Below are positions 34,005 through 42,316 of a stretch of DNA of 64,000 nt, in pieces. Each line of letters opens with the position of its first letter. Positions within the stretch are counted from its first letter, which is position 1. The stretch comes from Olsenella sp. An293. Its GTDB lineage: Bacteria > Actinomycetota > Coriobacteriia > Coriobacteriales > Atopobiaceae. Under the pieces are notes generated by a model. It saw nothing but the letters and a program-made list of their open reading frames with translations. It was not told the origin of the DNA and made no database searches. The translations under genes and the position numbers were made by a program. The stretch is from positions 146,068 through 210,067 of the forward strand of contig NZ_NFIT01000004.1 in NCBI RefSeq assembly GCF_002159495.1, written 5' to 3'.

Positions 34005-34013
34005 GTCATTTCG

Positions 34014-34090
<77 letters not shown>

Positions 34091-34105
34091 TAGCGAGGGA
34101 GTATT

Positions 34106-34981
34106 CTAGCAGATTCCTCCGGCAAAACCAACAGTTTTTGTCGACCACGCGCGCCAGCCGTACTCCTCGGCGCGGCGCGCCAGCTCGTCTGCCGTCCCGA
34201 CGCCGTCGCAGATCGCAAACGAGCACGTCCCCGACCCGCTCACCTGAGCGCCGAGCACGCCGGGCTGGGCGCGCAGCCACGACTCGACGACCCCCGCCTC
34301 GGGGCAGAGCGCACGGGCGGCCGGTGCGAGGTTGTTGTGGAGGCGCGCCGCCATGGCCGCGACGCTGCCGGAGGCAAGCGCGGCGCAGAGCGGCTCGGGA
34401 GCCACGGGCCTCTCGCCCGAGCGGTCGAACTCGGCATAGGCCTCGACCGTGGAGCCGCCCTCGGCGCGGGGCATGACCAGCACGAGCGGCATCTCGACGG
34501 CGGGAAACGAGCGCGCGCGGACGTCGCCGGCGCCCGAGAAGAGCGCGGGGCGCGGGTCGAGGAAGAAGGGCACGTCGGCCCCCACGCGGCGCGCCACCGC
34601 GATCACGCGCGGGTCGAGCGGGCTTACGCCCCAGCGCGTCGCCAGCGCGCGCAGCGTCGCGCCGGCGTCCGCCGACGAGCCGCCCAGGCCGGCGCGCTCG
34701 GGGATGCGCGCGCAGACGTCTATCCGGACGCGCGGCTCCACGCCGAGCGCCTCGGCGAGCAGGGCGGCGGCGCGCCACACGCCGGTCTTCTCGGCAGGGA
34801 TCGAAAGCGGCGGGTCAAAGCTCACGGAGAGCTCGGGGGCGTCGCTTACGCTCACCGTGTCGCACAGCGCAACGGGCACCATCACGGAGTCGACGCGGTG
34901 ATAGCCGCGCTCGTCCTTCTCGGCATGCACGCCGAGGTACAGGTTGACCTTGCAGGGGGTCGTGACGACCGTGGCGCCCAC
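34106..34981 (-). CDS. ispE: 4-diphosphocytidyl-2-C-methyl-D-erythritol kinase
   Basis: Fourth step of the MEP pathway: phosphorylates CDP-ME with ATP. 291 residues, GHMP kinase fold, starting at a GTG. The N-terminal TPCKVNLYLGV and the ATP loop PERAGLGGSSADAGATLRAL are typical, and GSGTCSFAICD is the C-terminal GHMP motif. It begins six bases after the veg stop; the veg-ispE pairing is conserved in Gram-positive bacteria. It completes the set with ispD and ispF at 20-21 kb. Confidence 0.95.
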   Translation of the reverse strand: MGATVVTTPCKVNLYLGVHAEKDERGYHRVDSVMVPVALCDTVSVSDAPELSVSFDPPLSIPAEKTGVWRAAALLAEALGVEPRVRIDVCARIPERAGLGGSSADAGATLRALATRWGVSPLDPRVIAVARRVGADVPFFLDPRPALFSGAGDVRARSFPAVEMPLVLVMPRAEGGSTVEAYAEFDRSGERPVAPEPLCAALASGSVAAMAARLHNNLAPAARALCPEAGVVESWLRAQPGVLGAQVSGSGTCSFAICDGVGTADELARRAEEYGWRAWSTKTVGFAGGIC

Positions 34982-34987
34982 GGCCGG

Positions 34988-35284
34988 CTACTCGGCGACC
35001 GACTCGACGAAGTCGAAGAGGCGCTCGCCGGTCTCGATGTCGAAGAGCTCGACGGTGCCCGTGAGGACGTCGACGTACTGATACGACTGGCGGGCCGTGC
35101 GGCCGCGGCGCTCCTCGACCTCGACGATGAACAGCGACGGGTGCGCGTGGACGAGCGTGCCCGTGCGCTCCACGATGCGAGAGCGACCCATGTTGGCCTT
35201 GACCCTGAGACGCTTGCCCTCGAGGCTCTTGAGCTCATCGCGAATCTCGTCAACCCGATTGACGGGCGGAATCTCGTTCTCCAT
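34988..35284 (-). CDS. veg: Veg family protein
   Basis: 98 residues from the ATG at 35284, seven bases after GGAGG; the longer frame upstream is discarded. Starts MENEIPPVNRVDEIRDELKSLEGKR and has the core RLRVKANMGRSR followed by a strand-rich region. In B. subtilis Veg is an abundant small protein encoded close upstream of ispE and linked to biofilm matrix regulation; its biochemical role is unsettled. The C-terminal ~15 residues are extra compared with the ~86-residue Bacillus protein. Confidence 0.88.
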   Translation of the reverse strand: MENEIPPVNRVDEIRDELKSLEGKRLRVKANMGRSRIVERTGTLVHAHPSLFIVEVEERRGRTARQSYQYVDVLTGTVELFDIETGERLFDFVESVAE

Positions 35285-35478
35285 TTGGACCTCCACACGC
35301 CCCGTGGGCGGAACCCCCATAATTCCGGAACTTTTATCATATGGCCCCAGACAACGCCAGGCAACCGCCTCAACCATCTGTCATGAGAAGACCACGCCCA
35401 TGGCCGGCGCGGCGGTGCTACACTGCCCGCAATCAGAGGTCCGCGGCGAGGCTGCCGCCGACGGGGGAAGGAGCCCAC

Positions 35479-36552
35479 ATGGACGAGCGCCGCCTTGCGC
35501 GCGTGAGAGCAAACCTGGCTGAGAGGGGCCTTGCGCAGGCTCTCATCGTGGACCCGCTGTCCATCTGGTGGCTCTGCGGGTACTACACCAAGCCCTACGA
35601 GCGCTTCCTCGCGCTGCTCGTGCCCGTCGAGGGCGAGCCGGTGCTCTTTGCCAACCGCCTCTTCCCCGACGCCTCCGGCTGCGGGGCGCGCGTGACGTGC
35701 TTCTCGGACACCGACGACCCCGTGGCGCTCGTTGCCGCCGAGACCGCGCACGACCTGCCGCTCGGCGTCGACAAGGACCTCGCGGCCCGCTGGCTCGTGC
35801 CGCTCATGGAGTCGCGCGCCGCGAGCGGTTTTGTGCTCGCCTCCGACGTGGTCGACGACGCGCGCTCGATCAAGGACGCCCGCGAGCAGGAGCTCATGCG
35901 CGCCGCCTCCGCCACCAACGACCGGGCGATGGCGTGGCTCGTGGAGCAGGTGCGCCCCGGCGCGACGGAGCGTCAGATCGCCGACGGCCTGCTCGCCGAG
36001 TACCGCCGCCTGGGCGCCGAGGGCCATTCCTTCTCGCCCATCGTGAGCTTTGGCGACCACGCGGCCGACCCGCACCACGAGCCGGACGACACTCCGTTTG
36101 TACCCGGCGACCTGGTGCTCTTTGACGTGGGCTGCCGCCGTGACTGGTACTGCTCGGACATGACGCGCACCTTCTTCACGGCCGAGCCCACCGAACACCA
36201 GCGCGCGGTCTACGAGGCCGTGCGTCGCGCCAACGAGGCGGCCGAGAAGATCGTGCGCCCCGGCGTGACGTTTGCCCAGATCGACCGCGCGGCGCGCCAG
36301 GTCATCGAGGACGCCGGCTGGGGACCCGCCTTCAACCACCGCCTGGGGCACCAGATCGGCCTCGTGGACCACGAGCCGGGCGACGTCTCGGCCGCGCACG
36401 ACGAGCCGGTCCGCCCGGGGCAGTGCTTCTCCATCGAGCCGGGCATCTACCTGTCCGGGGACATGGGCGTGCGCATCGAGGACCTGGTGATCGTGACCGA
36501 GGACGGCTGCGAGGTGCTCAACAGCTACCCCAAGGGCCTCACGGTCCTGTAG
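35479..36552 (+). CDS. M24 metallopeptidase, Xaa-Pro aminopeptidase/dipeptidase type
   Basis: Cytoplasmic peptidase expected to remove the residue before proline or split Xaa-Pro dipeptides. 357 residues from the ATG at 35479 after GGAAGGAG. A creatinase-N domain (1-~125) precedes the pita-bread catalytic domain. Metal ligands are visible: LVLFDVGCRRD (Asp), CSDMTRTF (Asp), HRLGHQIGL (His), SIEPGIY (Glu) and RIEDLV (Glu). Alone on the plus strand and convergent with nagB. Confidence 0.9.
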   Translation: MDERRLARVRANLAERGLAQALIVDPLSIWWLCGYYTKPYERFLALLVPVEGEPVLFANRLFPDASGCGARVTCFSDTDDPVALVAAETAHDLPLGVDKDLAARWLVPLMESRAASGFVLASDVVDDARSIKDAREQELMRAASATNDRAMAWLVEQVRPGATERQIADGLLAEYRRLGAEGHSFSPIVSFGDHAADPHHEPDDTPFVPGDLVLFDVGCRRDWYCSDMTRTFFTAEPTEHQRAVYEAVRRANEAAEKIVRPGVTFAQIDRAARQVIEDAGWGPAFNHRLGHQIGLVDHEPGDVSAAHDEPVRPGQCFSIEPGIYLSGDMGVRIEDLVIVTEDGCEVLNSYPKGLTVL

Positions 36553-36573
36553 GGTCGCCGCACCCAACAAAAT

Positions 36574-36610
36574 GCCCCGGGCGGAGGCGAGAAGAACCTC
36601 CGCTCGGGGC
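36574..36610. terminator. Bidirectional terminator between the M24 peptidase and nagB
   Basis: Arms GCCCCGGGCGGAGG and CCTCCGCTCGGGGC enclose a loop that is exactly one GAGAAGAAC motif. It lies between two convergent genes. Confidence 0.8.
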
Positions 36611-36632
36611 TTGCTTCGTACTGTGGGCCGTC

Positions 36633-37367
36633 CTACTCGGCCGGGCAGAGCGAGAGCGCGGCCTCGTCGGCGACGACCACCACGTTGGGGTGCAGCTGCA
36701 GGATGGAGGCCTGGCAGGACGGGGTGATCGGGCCATAGATCATGTCGTGGACGGCCTGGGCCTTGACCTCGCCGTTGGCCATCACGAGGACCGTCTTGGC
36801 GGCCATGATGGTGCCGATGCCCATCGTGAAGGCCTGGCGCGGCACGTCGTCGATGCTGTCGAACAGGCGGCTGTTGGCCTGGATGGTGGACTCGGTCAGG
36901 TCGACGCAGTGGGTGCCCTTGACGAAGGCGTCGCCGGGCTCGTTGAAGCCGATGTGACCGTTGTTGCCGATGCCCAGGAGCTGCAGGTCCTGGCCGCCGG
37001 CGGCGGCGACGGCGGCGTCGTACTCGGCGCAGGCGGCCTCGTAGTCCTCCATGAGGCCGTCGGGCACGTGGGTGTTGGCCTTGTCGATGTTCACGTGATC
37101 GAAGAGGTTCACGTTCATGAAGTAGCGGTAGCTCTGGTCGTGCGTGCCGGGCAGGCCGCGGTACTCGTCGAGGTTGTAGGTCTTGACCTGGGAGAAGTCG
37201 AGGTCGCCAGCCTCATAGCCCTCGATGAGGCGCTTGTAGGCGCCGATGGGCGTGGAGCCGGTGGCAAGGCCGAGAACGCAGTCGGGCTTGGCGACGACCT
37301 GGGCGGCAATGATGTTGCCGGCCTTGCGGCTCATGTCCTCGTAATCCTTGGCGCGAACGATTCTCAT
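36633..37367 (-). CDS. nagB: Glucosamine-6-phosphate deaminase
   Basis: Converts glucosamine 6-phosphate to fructose 6-phosphate and ammonia. 244 residues from the ATG at 37367 (MRIVRAKDYEDMSRKAG), with GAAAGGA upstream. VLGLATGSTPIGAYKRL is the phosphate loop and LGIGNNGHIGFNEPGDAF holds catalytic residues; the DEYRGLP block is also typical. No nagA or amino-sugar transporter is beside it. The 282 bp upstream contain no gene, but do hold a GAGAAGGAC motif and the 29-bp element. Confidence 0.96.
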   Translation of the reverse strand: MRIVRAKDYEDMSRKAGNIIAAQVVAKPDCVLGLATGSTPIGAYKRLIEGYEAGDLDFSQVKTYNLDEYRGLPGTHDQSYRYFMNVNLFDHVNIDKANTHVPDGLMEDYEAACAEYDAAVAAAGGQDLQLLGIGNNGHIGFNEPGDAFVKGTHCVDLTESTIQANSRLFDSIDDVPRQAFTMGIGTIMAAKTVLVMANGEVKAQAVHDMIYGPITPSCQASILQLHPNVVVVADEAALSLCPAE

Positions 37368-37619
37368 AACGCATCCTTTCCATAGGCGGCGGGCTCCCCA
37401 CCCGCCGCGCGGCCCCATCGGCCGCGGCCAATGTGACTGCGACCACCAGGGCGAGGCCGCCAAAAGCTATGAGAAGGACCGCCGAGTCGAGGCCCCTGCC
37501 CGTCCACGGCGTCCCGAGGCGCATCGCCCCGGACAATTCCTAATCTTGCCGCATTGCGGGAGCGCTTTGCCACCCATTTTGGCGAGCGGTCCAAAAACGT
37601 CCGCGGCGGGGGTTGAGGG

Positions 37620-37648
37620 TTGACAATATAACCTGACGTGATTGTCAA
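37620..37648. repeat. 29-bp TTGACAAT...ATTGTCAA element after rdgB
   Basis: Starts one base after the rdgB stop codon in the transcribed direction. Identical to the elements in the 84-bp palindrome except for one base. Transcribed, it can fold as an 8-bp stem with a 13-base loop. Confidence 0.9.
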
Positions 37649-37649
37649 C

Positions 37650-38273
37650 CTACAGCTTGGCGGCGAGGTCCTCGAGGGCGTGGAAGCGGTGCGAGATGAG
37701 GTTCTTCTCGTCCAGCGTGAGCTCCGCCATGGTCTTGCCCGGGGTCTCCTGCGGAAGGAACAGCGGGTCGTAGCCAAAGCCGTGGTCGCCGCGGGGGACG
37801 CGGCCCACCATGCCCTCGCAGTCGCCGTCGCCGCGCAGGACCTCGTCGCCGCGCACCAACACGACGCTCGAGTGGAAGCGCGCCGTGCGATCCTCGTCGG
37901 GGACGTCGGCCATCTGCTCCATAAGCTTCACGTTGTTGGCCTCGTCGTTGCCATGCTCGCCCGCCCAGCGTGCCGAGAAGATCCCCGGCGCGCCGTCGAG
38001 GGCGTCCACGCACAGGCCCGAGTCGTCGGCGACCGCCATGAGAAGGCCCGTCTCGGCCTGCGCGGCGCGCGCCTTGATGAGGGCGTTGTCGAAGAAGGTC
38101 TCCCCATCCTCCACCGGATCAGGGAAGTCCCCCAGCTCGCCGAGGGCCACAAAGCGCACGCCAGGCATGACCGGCGCGAGGATGGTCTCGATCTCCACGA
38201 CCTTGTGCGCGTTGCCGGTGGCAACGACGACCGTGGCGGCGGGGTCGAGCTCGTTGATTGCGACCTGAGACAT
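37650..38273 (-). CDS. rdgB: XTP/dITP diphosphatase
   Basis: Hydrolyses non-canonical purine triphosphates (ITP, dITP, XTP) to monophosphates, keeping them out of DNA and RNA. 207 residues from the ATG at 38273 after AAAGGAG. Motifs ATGNAHKVVEIETIL, ADDSGLCVDALDGAPGIFSARWAG and GFGYDPLF are present. It follows rph, a common pairing in Gram-positive bacteria, and 29-bp elements lie on both its sides. Confidence 0.95.
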   Translation of the reverse strand: MSQVAINELDPAATVVVATGNAHKVVEIETILAPVMPGVRFVALGELGDFPDPVEDGETFFDNALIKARAAQAETGLLMAVADDSGLCVDALDGAPGIFSARWAGEHGNDEANNVKLMEQMADVPDEDRTARFHSSVVLVRGDEVLRGDGDCEGMVGRVPRGDHGFGYDPLFLPQETPGKTMAELTLDEKNLISHRFHALEDLAAKL

Positions 38274-38296
38274 GTTTTCTCCTTTGATGTGGCGGC

Positions 38297-38325
38297 TTGA
38301 CAATATAACCTGACGATACTGTCAA
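38297..38325. repeat. 29-bp TTGACAAT-type element after rph
   Basis: Starts one base after the rph stop codon and ends 23 bp before the rdgB start. Same core (AATATAACCTGACG) as the other copies, with one mismatch in the terminal inverted repeat. Confidence 0.9.
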
Positions 38326-38326
38326 A

Positions 38327-39061
38327 CTAGAGGCGGTAGCCGGTTGCTTGCGACTGGAGCTCCACGAGGCGCGCGACGCCGGCCTGCCCGAGGTCCAGCA
38401 GCTCGTCGAGCTGGGCGCGGTCGAGGGTGGCGCGCTCGCCGGTCCCCTGGACCTCGACGATGCGCCCGTCGCCGGTGCACACGAGGTTGAGGTCGACCTC
38501 GGCGTGGCTGTCCTCGGGGTAGTCGAGGTCGAGAAGGGCGCGCCCGTCGACAAAGCCCGCGGACACGGCGGCGACCTGCCCCGTGAGCGGCAGGCGCGGC
38601 AGCTGGCCGGCCTCCACGAGGCCGAGCAGCGCCTGGTGCAGCGCCACCCACGCGCCGGTGACCGAGGCCGTGCGCGTGCCGCCGTCGGCCTGGATCACGT
38701 CGCAGTCCAGCGTGATCGTGATCTCTCCCAGGCGGTCGAGGCGGCACACGGAGCGCAGGCTGCGCCCGATGAGCCGCTCGATCTCCATGGAGCGGCCCTT
38801 GCGGCCGCGGTGCTCGCGCGGGGTGCGGCGGCTCGTCGAGGCGGGCAGCATCGCGTACTCCGCCGTCACCCAGCCCGCATGGGCCCCCTTGCGCCAGGCG
38901 GGGACGCCCTGCTCGACCGTGGCGGAGCAGAGCACGCGCGTGTCGCCAAACTCCGCGAGGCACGAGCCGTCGGCGTTTTTCATCACGCCGGGCGTGAGCG
39001 TCACGGGGCGCATCTCGCCCGCGCCGCGCCCAAACGAGCGCGCGACCTCAATCTCTGCCAT
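38327..39061 (-). CDS. rph: Ribonuclease PH
   Basis: Phosphorolytic 3'-5' exoribonuclease that trims tRNA precursors. 244 residues from the ATG at 39061 after GGGAGG. RPVTLTPGVMKNADGS, the basic SRRTPREHRGRKGRS loop, CDVIQADGGTRTASVTGA and GDGRIVEVQGTGE are typical. It lies just 3' of tRNA-Val, with a GC-rich hairpin between. Confidence 0.96.
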   Translation of the reverse strand: MAEIEVARSFGRGAGEMRPVTLTPGVMKNADGSCLAEFGDTRVLCSATVEQGVPAWRKGAHAGWVTAEYAMLPASTSRRTPREHRGRKGRSMEIERLIGRSLRSVCRLDRLGEITITLDCDVIQADGGTRTASVTGAWVALHQALLGLVEAGQLPRLPLTGQVAAVSAGFVDGRALLDLDYPEDSHAEVDLNLVCTGDGRIVEVQGTGERATLDRAQLDELLDLGQAGVARLVELQSQATGYRL

Positions 39062-39079
39062 GGGACCTCCCTGCAAAGA

Positions 39080-39104
39080 GGCCCCGCCGCAACGCGACGG
39101 GGCC
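39080..39104 (-). terminator. Hairpin after tRNA-Val
   Basis: GGCCCCG/CGGGGCC arms with an inner CGC-GTT-GCG stem, followed by TCTTTG on the minus strand. Confidence 0.65.
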
Positions 39105-39114
39105 GTGACGTTTC

Positions 39115-39190
39115 TGGTGGGCGATGACGGGTTCGAACCGCCGACCTTGTGCGTGTAAGGCACCTGCGCTAGCCGCTGCGCCAATCGCCC
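39115..39190 (-). tRNA. tRNA-Val (TAC)
   Basis: Anticodon loop CTTACAC carries TAC; acceptor GGGCGAT pairs with ATCGCCC; CCA encoded. The outermost pair of the anticodon stem is a G-A mismatch. Confidence 0.94.
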
Positions 39191-39255
39191 GTGCGTCTGC
39201 AGTTTACCATGAGCCGCACGGGGCCGACCGCCTCCGTCTTGCCTATACTGGAGGC

Positions 39256-40806
39256 ATGAACACGACTACGCTCACAGAGCTCGCCGGCGACCTTGCCGCC
39301 GCGGGCATCCTCTCCTCCCCCGCGCCGCGCGCAGACGTTGCCGTGACGGGCGCGTCCTGCGACTCCCGCGTCGTCTCCGCAGGGGAGCTCTTCGTCTGCA
39401 AGGGAGCCGCCTTCCGCCCCGCGTTTCTCGCGAGCGCCGTCGAGCGGGGAGCCGTCGCCTACCTCTGCGACGAGGCCCACGCCGCCGAGCTCGCGGACGT
39501 GGCTCCCGGCGTGCCCGCGCTCGTCACGTCCGACCTGCGCCGCGCCATGGCGCTCTGCTCGGCCCGGGCCTTTGGTCGGCCGGACCGAGACCTCAGGACC
39601 GTGGGCATCACGGGCACCAAGGGAAAGACGACCACCGCCTACATGCTCCGCTCGATCGTCGACGCCGCGTGCGGCGCGCGGTCGTGCGGGATGATCGGCA
39701 CCGTCGAGACCTATGACGGCGTGGTCGACGAGCCGTCGAGAAACACCACGCCCGAGGCACCCGACCTCTGGCGCAACCTCGCCCACGCGCGCGACTCGCG
39801 CCTCTCCGCCCTCGTCATGGAGGTCTCGAGCCAGGCGCTCAAGTACGACCGCACCTTTGGCGTGGGGCTTGACGTCGCCTGCTTCCTCAACATCGGGCTC
39901 GACCACATCTCCCCCGTCGAGCACGCGGACTTCGAGGACTACTTCTCCTCCAAGCTCAAGATCTTCTCGCAGTGCGAGACCGCCGTCGTGAACCTCGACT
40001 CCGATCACGCGGACCGCATCCTCAAGGCCGCCTCCCGCGCGCCGCGGACCCTCACCTTTGGCATCGAGCGCCCCGAGGCGGACGCCTGGGCGGACGAGCT
40101 CGTCGCCTCCGAGGAGGGCGTGAGCTTCACCCTCCACCTGGACGGATGGGAGCGCCGCGTGGAGCTGCCCTTCCCCGGGAGCTTCAGCGCCTCCAACGCG
40201 CTGGCCGCCGCGCTCTGCGCGCACCTGCTGGGGATTGGCCCCGAAGACATCGTCCGCGGCCTCGCCGCCACGCGCGTACCCGGCCGCATGGAGTTCTACC
40301 ACTCGCGCGACCGGCAGCTCACCGCGATCGTGGACTTCGCGCACAACCGGCTTGCCTTCGAGTCGCTCCTCTCGGCCGTTCGGGCGGCGTTCTCGGGCGC
40401 CCGGATCATCGCCGTCTTTGGCGCCGTGGGCGGCAAGGCGCAGGAGCGCCGCCACGAGCTGCCCAAGGCCGCGGCGCCCTTTGTCGACTACCTCGTCTTC
40501 ACCACCGACGACCCCTGGACCGAGGACCCGCGCGACATCTGCCGCGAGATGGAGCGGGCGCTGCCGGACGGCTTCCCGCACGAGGTCATCATCGACCGCG
40601 AGGAAGCCGCGGCGCGCGCCTTCGAGCTGGCGGAGGGACGGCGCAGCGTGGTGCTGCTGCTCGCCAAGGGCCACGAGACGCGCATGCACATGCGCGACGG
40701 CTACGTGCCCTGCCTCTCCGACGGCGAGCTCGCCCGCCGCGGCATCGCCGCGCACGACCGGGCGCATTCCGCAGACGCCGACACCGACGCCCCCAGCGCC
40801 CGCTGA
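39256..40806 (+). CDS. murE: MurE-like UDP-MurNAc-tripeptide synthetase
   Basis: Mur ligase that should add the third amino acid to UDP-MurNAc-L-Ala-D-Glu. 516 residues from the ATG at 39256 (GGAGGC upstream). The N-terminal UMP domain, the P-loop GITGTKGKTTTAY (Gly120, Lys124), EVSSQALKYDR, FLNIGLDHISPVEH and KGHETR are present. Where MurE proteins carry the amino-acid-specificity motif (DNPR for diaminopimelate), this one has DDPW at 418-421, so its amino acid is unclear. Also FAHNRLAFE replaces the usual YAHTPD block. It could be a divergent MurE or a paralog with another role. Followed two bases later by a P-loop-less paralog. Confidence 0.8.
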   Translation: MNTTTLTELAGDLAAAGILSSPAPRADVAVTGASCDSRVVSAGELFVCKGAAFRPAFLASAVERGAVAYLCDEAHAAELADVAPGVPALVTSDLRRAMALCSARAFGRPDRDLRTVGITGTKGKTTTAYMLRSIVDAACGARSCGMIGTVETYDGVVDEPSRNTTPEAPDLWRNLAHARDSRLSALVMEVSSQALKYDRTFGVGLDVACFLNIGLDHISPVEHADFEDYFSSKLKIFSQCETAVVNLDSDHADRILKAASRAPRTLTFGIERPEADAWADELVASEEGVSFTLHLDGWERRVELPFPGSFSASNALAAALCAHLLGIGPEDIVRGLAATRVPGRMEFYHSRDRQLTAIVDFAHNRLAFESLLSAVRAAFSGARIIAVFGAVGGKAQERRHELPKAAAPFVDYLVFTTDDPWTEDPRDICREMERALPDGFPHEVIIDREEAAARAFELAEGRRSVVLLLAKGHETRMHMRDGYVPCLSDGELARRGIAAHDRAHSADADTDAPSAR

Positions 40807-40807
40807 G

Positions 40808-41677
40808 ATGTCCTCCCCCGCGCTCATCGGCATCGTCGCGGGCGAGCACGACCGTGCCGTCGCCTCGACGATGCTGCGCTGCGCGCTCGAGCGCGGGGAG
40901 CCCTACGCCCACGTTGGCGTGATCGGCGACCACGAGGTCTTTGATGGGGTGGAGTATCGGCGCGGCGCCGATGCCGCCGCTGATCTCGAGCGCATCGACG
41001 AGCACCTCGCCAACGCCCGCGCGGCCGGCCTCTCCCATCTCGTGCTGGGGCTGCCGAGCCGCGTCCCGGGAGGCCCCGACCTCCCCGAGCTCGACATGCT
41101 CTGCTCGATTGGGGCCGGCGGTGCCGGGACGGTGCGGACCGCCGAGCGCGGGCTGAGCTTCTCCTCGCGCGGGCCGCTCGCCGACGTGGGCTCGAGCGAG
41201 GAGCGTGCTGGCTATGGCTACGTGCAGTTTGTTGCTCACACGCCCTCTTGGGAGGGAGGCGTCGCCGTGCCCCTGCCCGGCGTCTTCAACGTGACGCCCG
41301 CGCTCGCCGCCATCACGGTCCTCGAGCTTCTGGGCGTACGCGGCCGCGAGGTCCAGGAGGGCCTCTGCATGGCCGCGACCCAGGGCCACGGGGAGCTGCT
41401 CTTCCCTCCCGAGCAGCACGTCTGCGCCGTCGTCGAGCAGAGCCGCGACCCGCGGGACCGCCGCCAGATCGTCGAGGCCGCCCGTCAGGAGTTCGAGGGC
41501 TTCTCCACGGAGGTCGTCACGGAGCTCGCGGGGATCGAGCCGGCCGTCGCGCGCGGCCACGCCCGGGCGAGAAGCACGTTGCTGGTTCTTCTCGGCCGGC
41601 CCGGCGAGGCCTACGCCGACGCCTTCCAGGCCGCGGTCCGCCGTCACTTTGCGTGGAGCACGCCACCACGGGGCTGA
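40808..41677 (+). CDS. MurE-like paralog lacking the ATP-binding loop
   Basis: 289 residues, starting one base after the preceding stop codon. Its beginning aligns with the ATP domain of its neighbour: IGIVAGEHDRAVASTMLR against VGITGTKGKTTTAYMLR, then VGVIGDHEVFDGVEY against CGMIGTVETYDGVVD, and LANARAAGLSHLVLGLPSR against LAHARDSRLSALVMEVSSQ. The P-loop Gly-Lys-Thr residues are gone. A Mur-type hinge remains (VPLPGVFNVTPALAAITVLELLG), and the UMP-binding domain and catalytic carbamylated-Lys region are missing. Probably a non-catalytic partner or regulator of the MurE-like enzyme; decay of a duplicate is the alternative, though the frame is intact. Confidence 0.7.
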   Translation: MSSPALIGIVAGEHDRAVASTMLRCALERGEPYAHVGVIGDHEVFDGVEYRRGADAAADLERIDEHLANARAAGLSHLVLGLPSRVPGGPDLPELDMLCSIGAGGAGTVRTAERGLSFSSRGPLADVGSSEERAGYGYVQFVAHTPSWEGGVAVPLPGVFNVTPALAAITVLELLGVRGREVQEGLCMAATQGHGELLFPPEQHVCAVVEQSRDPRDRRQIVEAARQEFEGFSTEVVTELAGIEPAVARGHARARSTLLVLLGRPGEAYADAFQAAVRRHFAWSTPPRG

Positions 41678-41794
41678 GACAGCCGTTCGCAAGCTCCCGT
41701 TGTTTTGCGGAGAACCTTCTGGCGGCGCGGCGTCCGCCTGTCCTTTGCGCCGCATGTCGGGTATCGTGGATACCCCCGTTTGGAAGGAGAGGAC

Positions 41795-42097
41795 GTGACG
41801 CTCAAGGGAAGGCAGGTCAGGCAGCTTCGCAGTCTGGCCCATCATCTGGAGCCTGTGATCATCGTCGGCAAGGCCGACGTCAACGAAGGGACCGTCGACC
41901 AGGCGGACAAGGCGCTCGAGGCGCGCGAGCTCATCAAGTGCTCCGTGCTCGAGTCCTCGAGCCTCGACGTGCGCGAGGCCGCCGAGGAGCTGGCGGAGCG
42001 CTGCCACGCCGAGCTCGTGCAGGTCATCGGCCGCAGGTTCGTCCTGTACCGAGAGACGAGCCGCGAGGGCGTCGAGAAGATCCAGCTCGTGCCGTAG
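41795..42097 (+). CDS. yhbY: CRM-domain RNA-binding protein YhbY
   Basis: 100 residues from a GTG eight bases after GGAAGGAG; the frame upstream lacks a ribosome site. A single CRM (KH-like) domain fills it: MTLKGRQVRQLRSLAHHLEP, VIIVGKADVNEG and IGRRFVLYRE (equivalent of the GNVIVLYR loop). YhbY binds pre-50S particles in E. coli. Stands alone between the MurE-like pair and a convergent dehydrogenase. Confidence 0.9.
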   Translation: MTLKGRQVRQLRSLAHHLEPVIIVGKADVNEGTVDQADKALEARELIKCSVLESSSLDVREAAEELAERCHAELVQVIGRRFVLYRETSREGVEKIQLVP

Positions 42098-42126
42098 CCG
42101 CGCGGGCGCGGCTGGCGCGGCTGACG

Positions 42127-42158
42127 CGATGGGCGCGCTTAGGCTTCCGCGCCCATCG
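42127..42158 (+). terminator. Hairpin after yhbY
   Basis: CGATGGGCGCG and CGCGCCCATCG arms with a 10-base loop, 30 bp after the stop. There is no U run. Confidence 0.55.
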
Positions 42159-42242
42159 CAGCGCGCGGGCCGGATTCGCTTACAATCCGCCACACGTCGC
42201 ACGCCGCGGAGGCCCCGGCGCGACGGCGACCCGGCGGCGCCG

Positions 42243-42275
42243 AAAAAGGGGGCCGGACCCGTGAGCCCGACCCCC
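42243..42275 (-). terminator. Terminator of the iron alcohol dehydrogenase
   Basis: GGGGGTCGGGCTC/GGGTCCGGCCCCC-type stem followed by TTTTT on the minus strand. Nearly the same hairpin follows rplL. Confidence 0.8.
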
Positions 42276-42316
42276 AAAGTTTCGCTGACAAGCAGCGCGC
42301 GAGAAGTGCCTGCGAC

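Noticed and set aside
37213..37536. Short minus-strand frame with a hydrophobic stretch upstream of nagB
   Set aside because: After ~55 residues it becomes the out-of-frame reading of nagB; there is no ribosome site.
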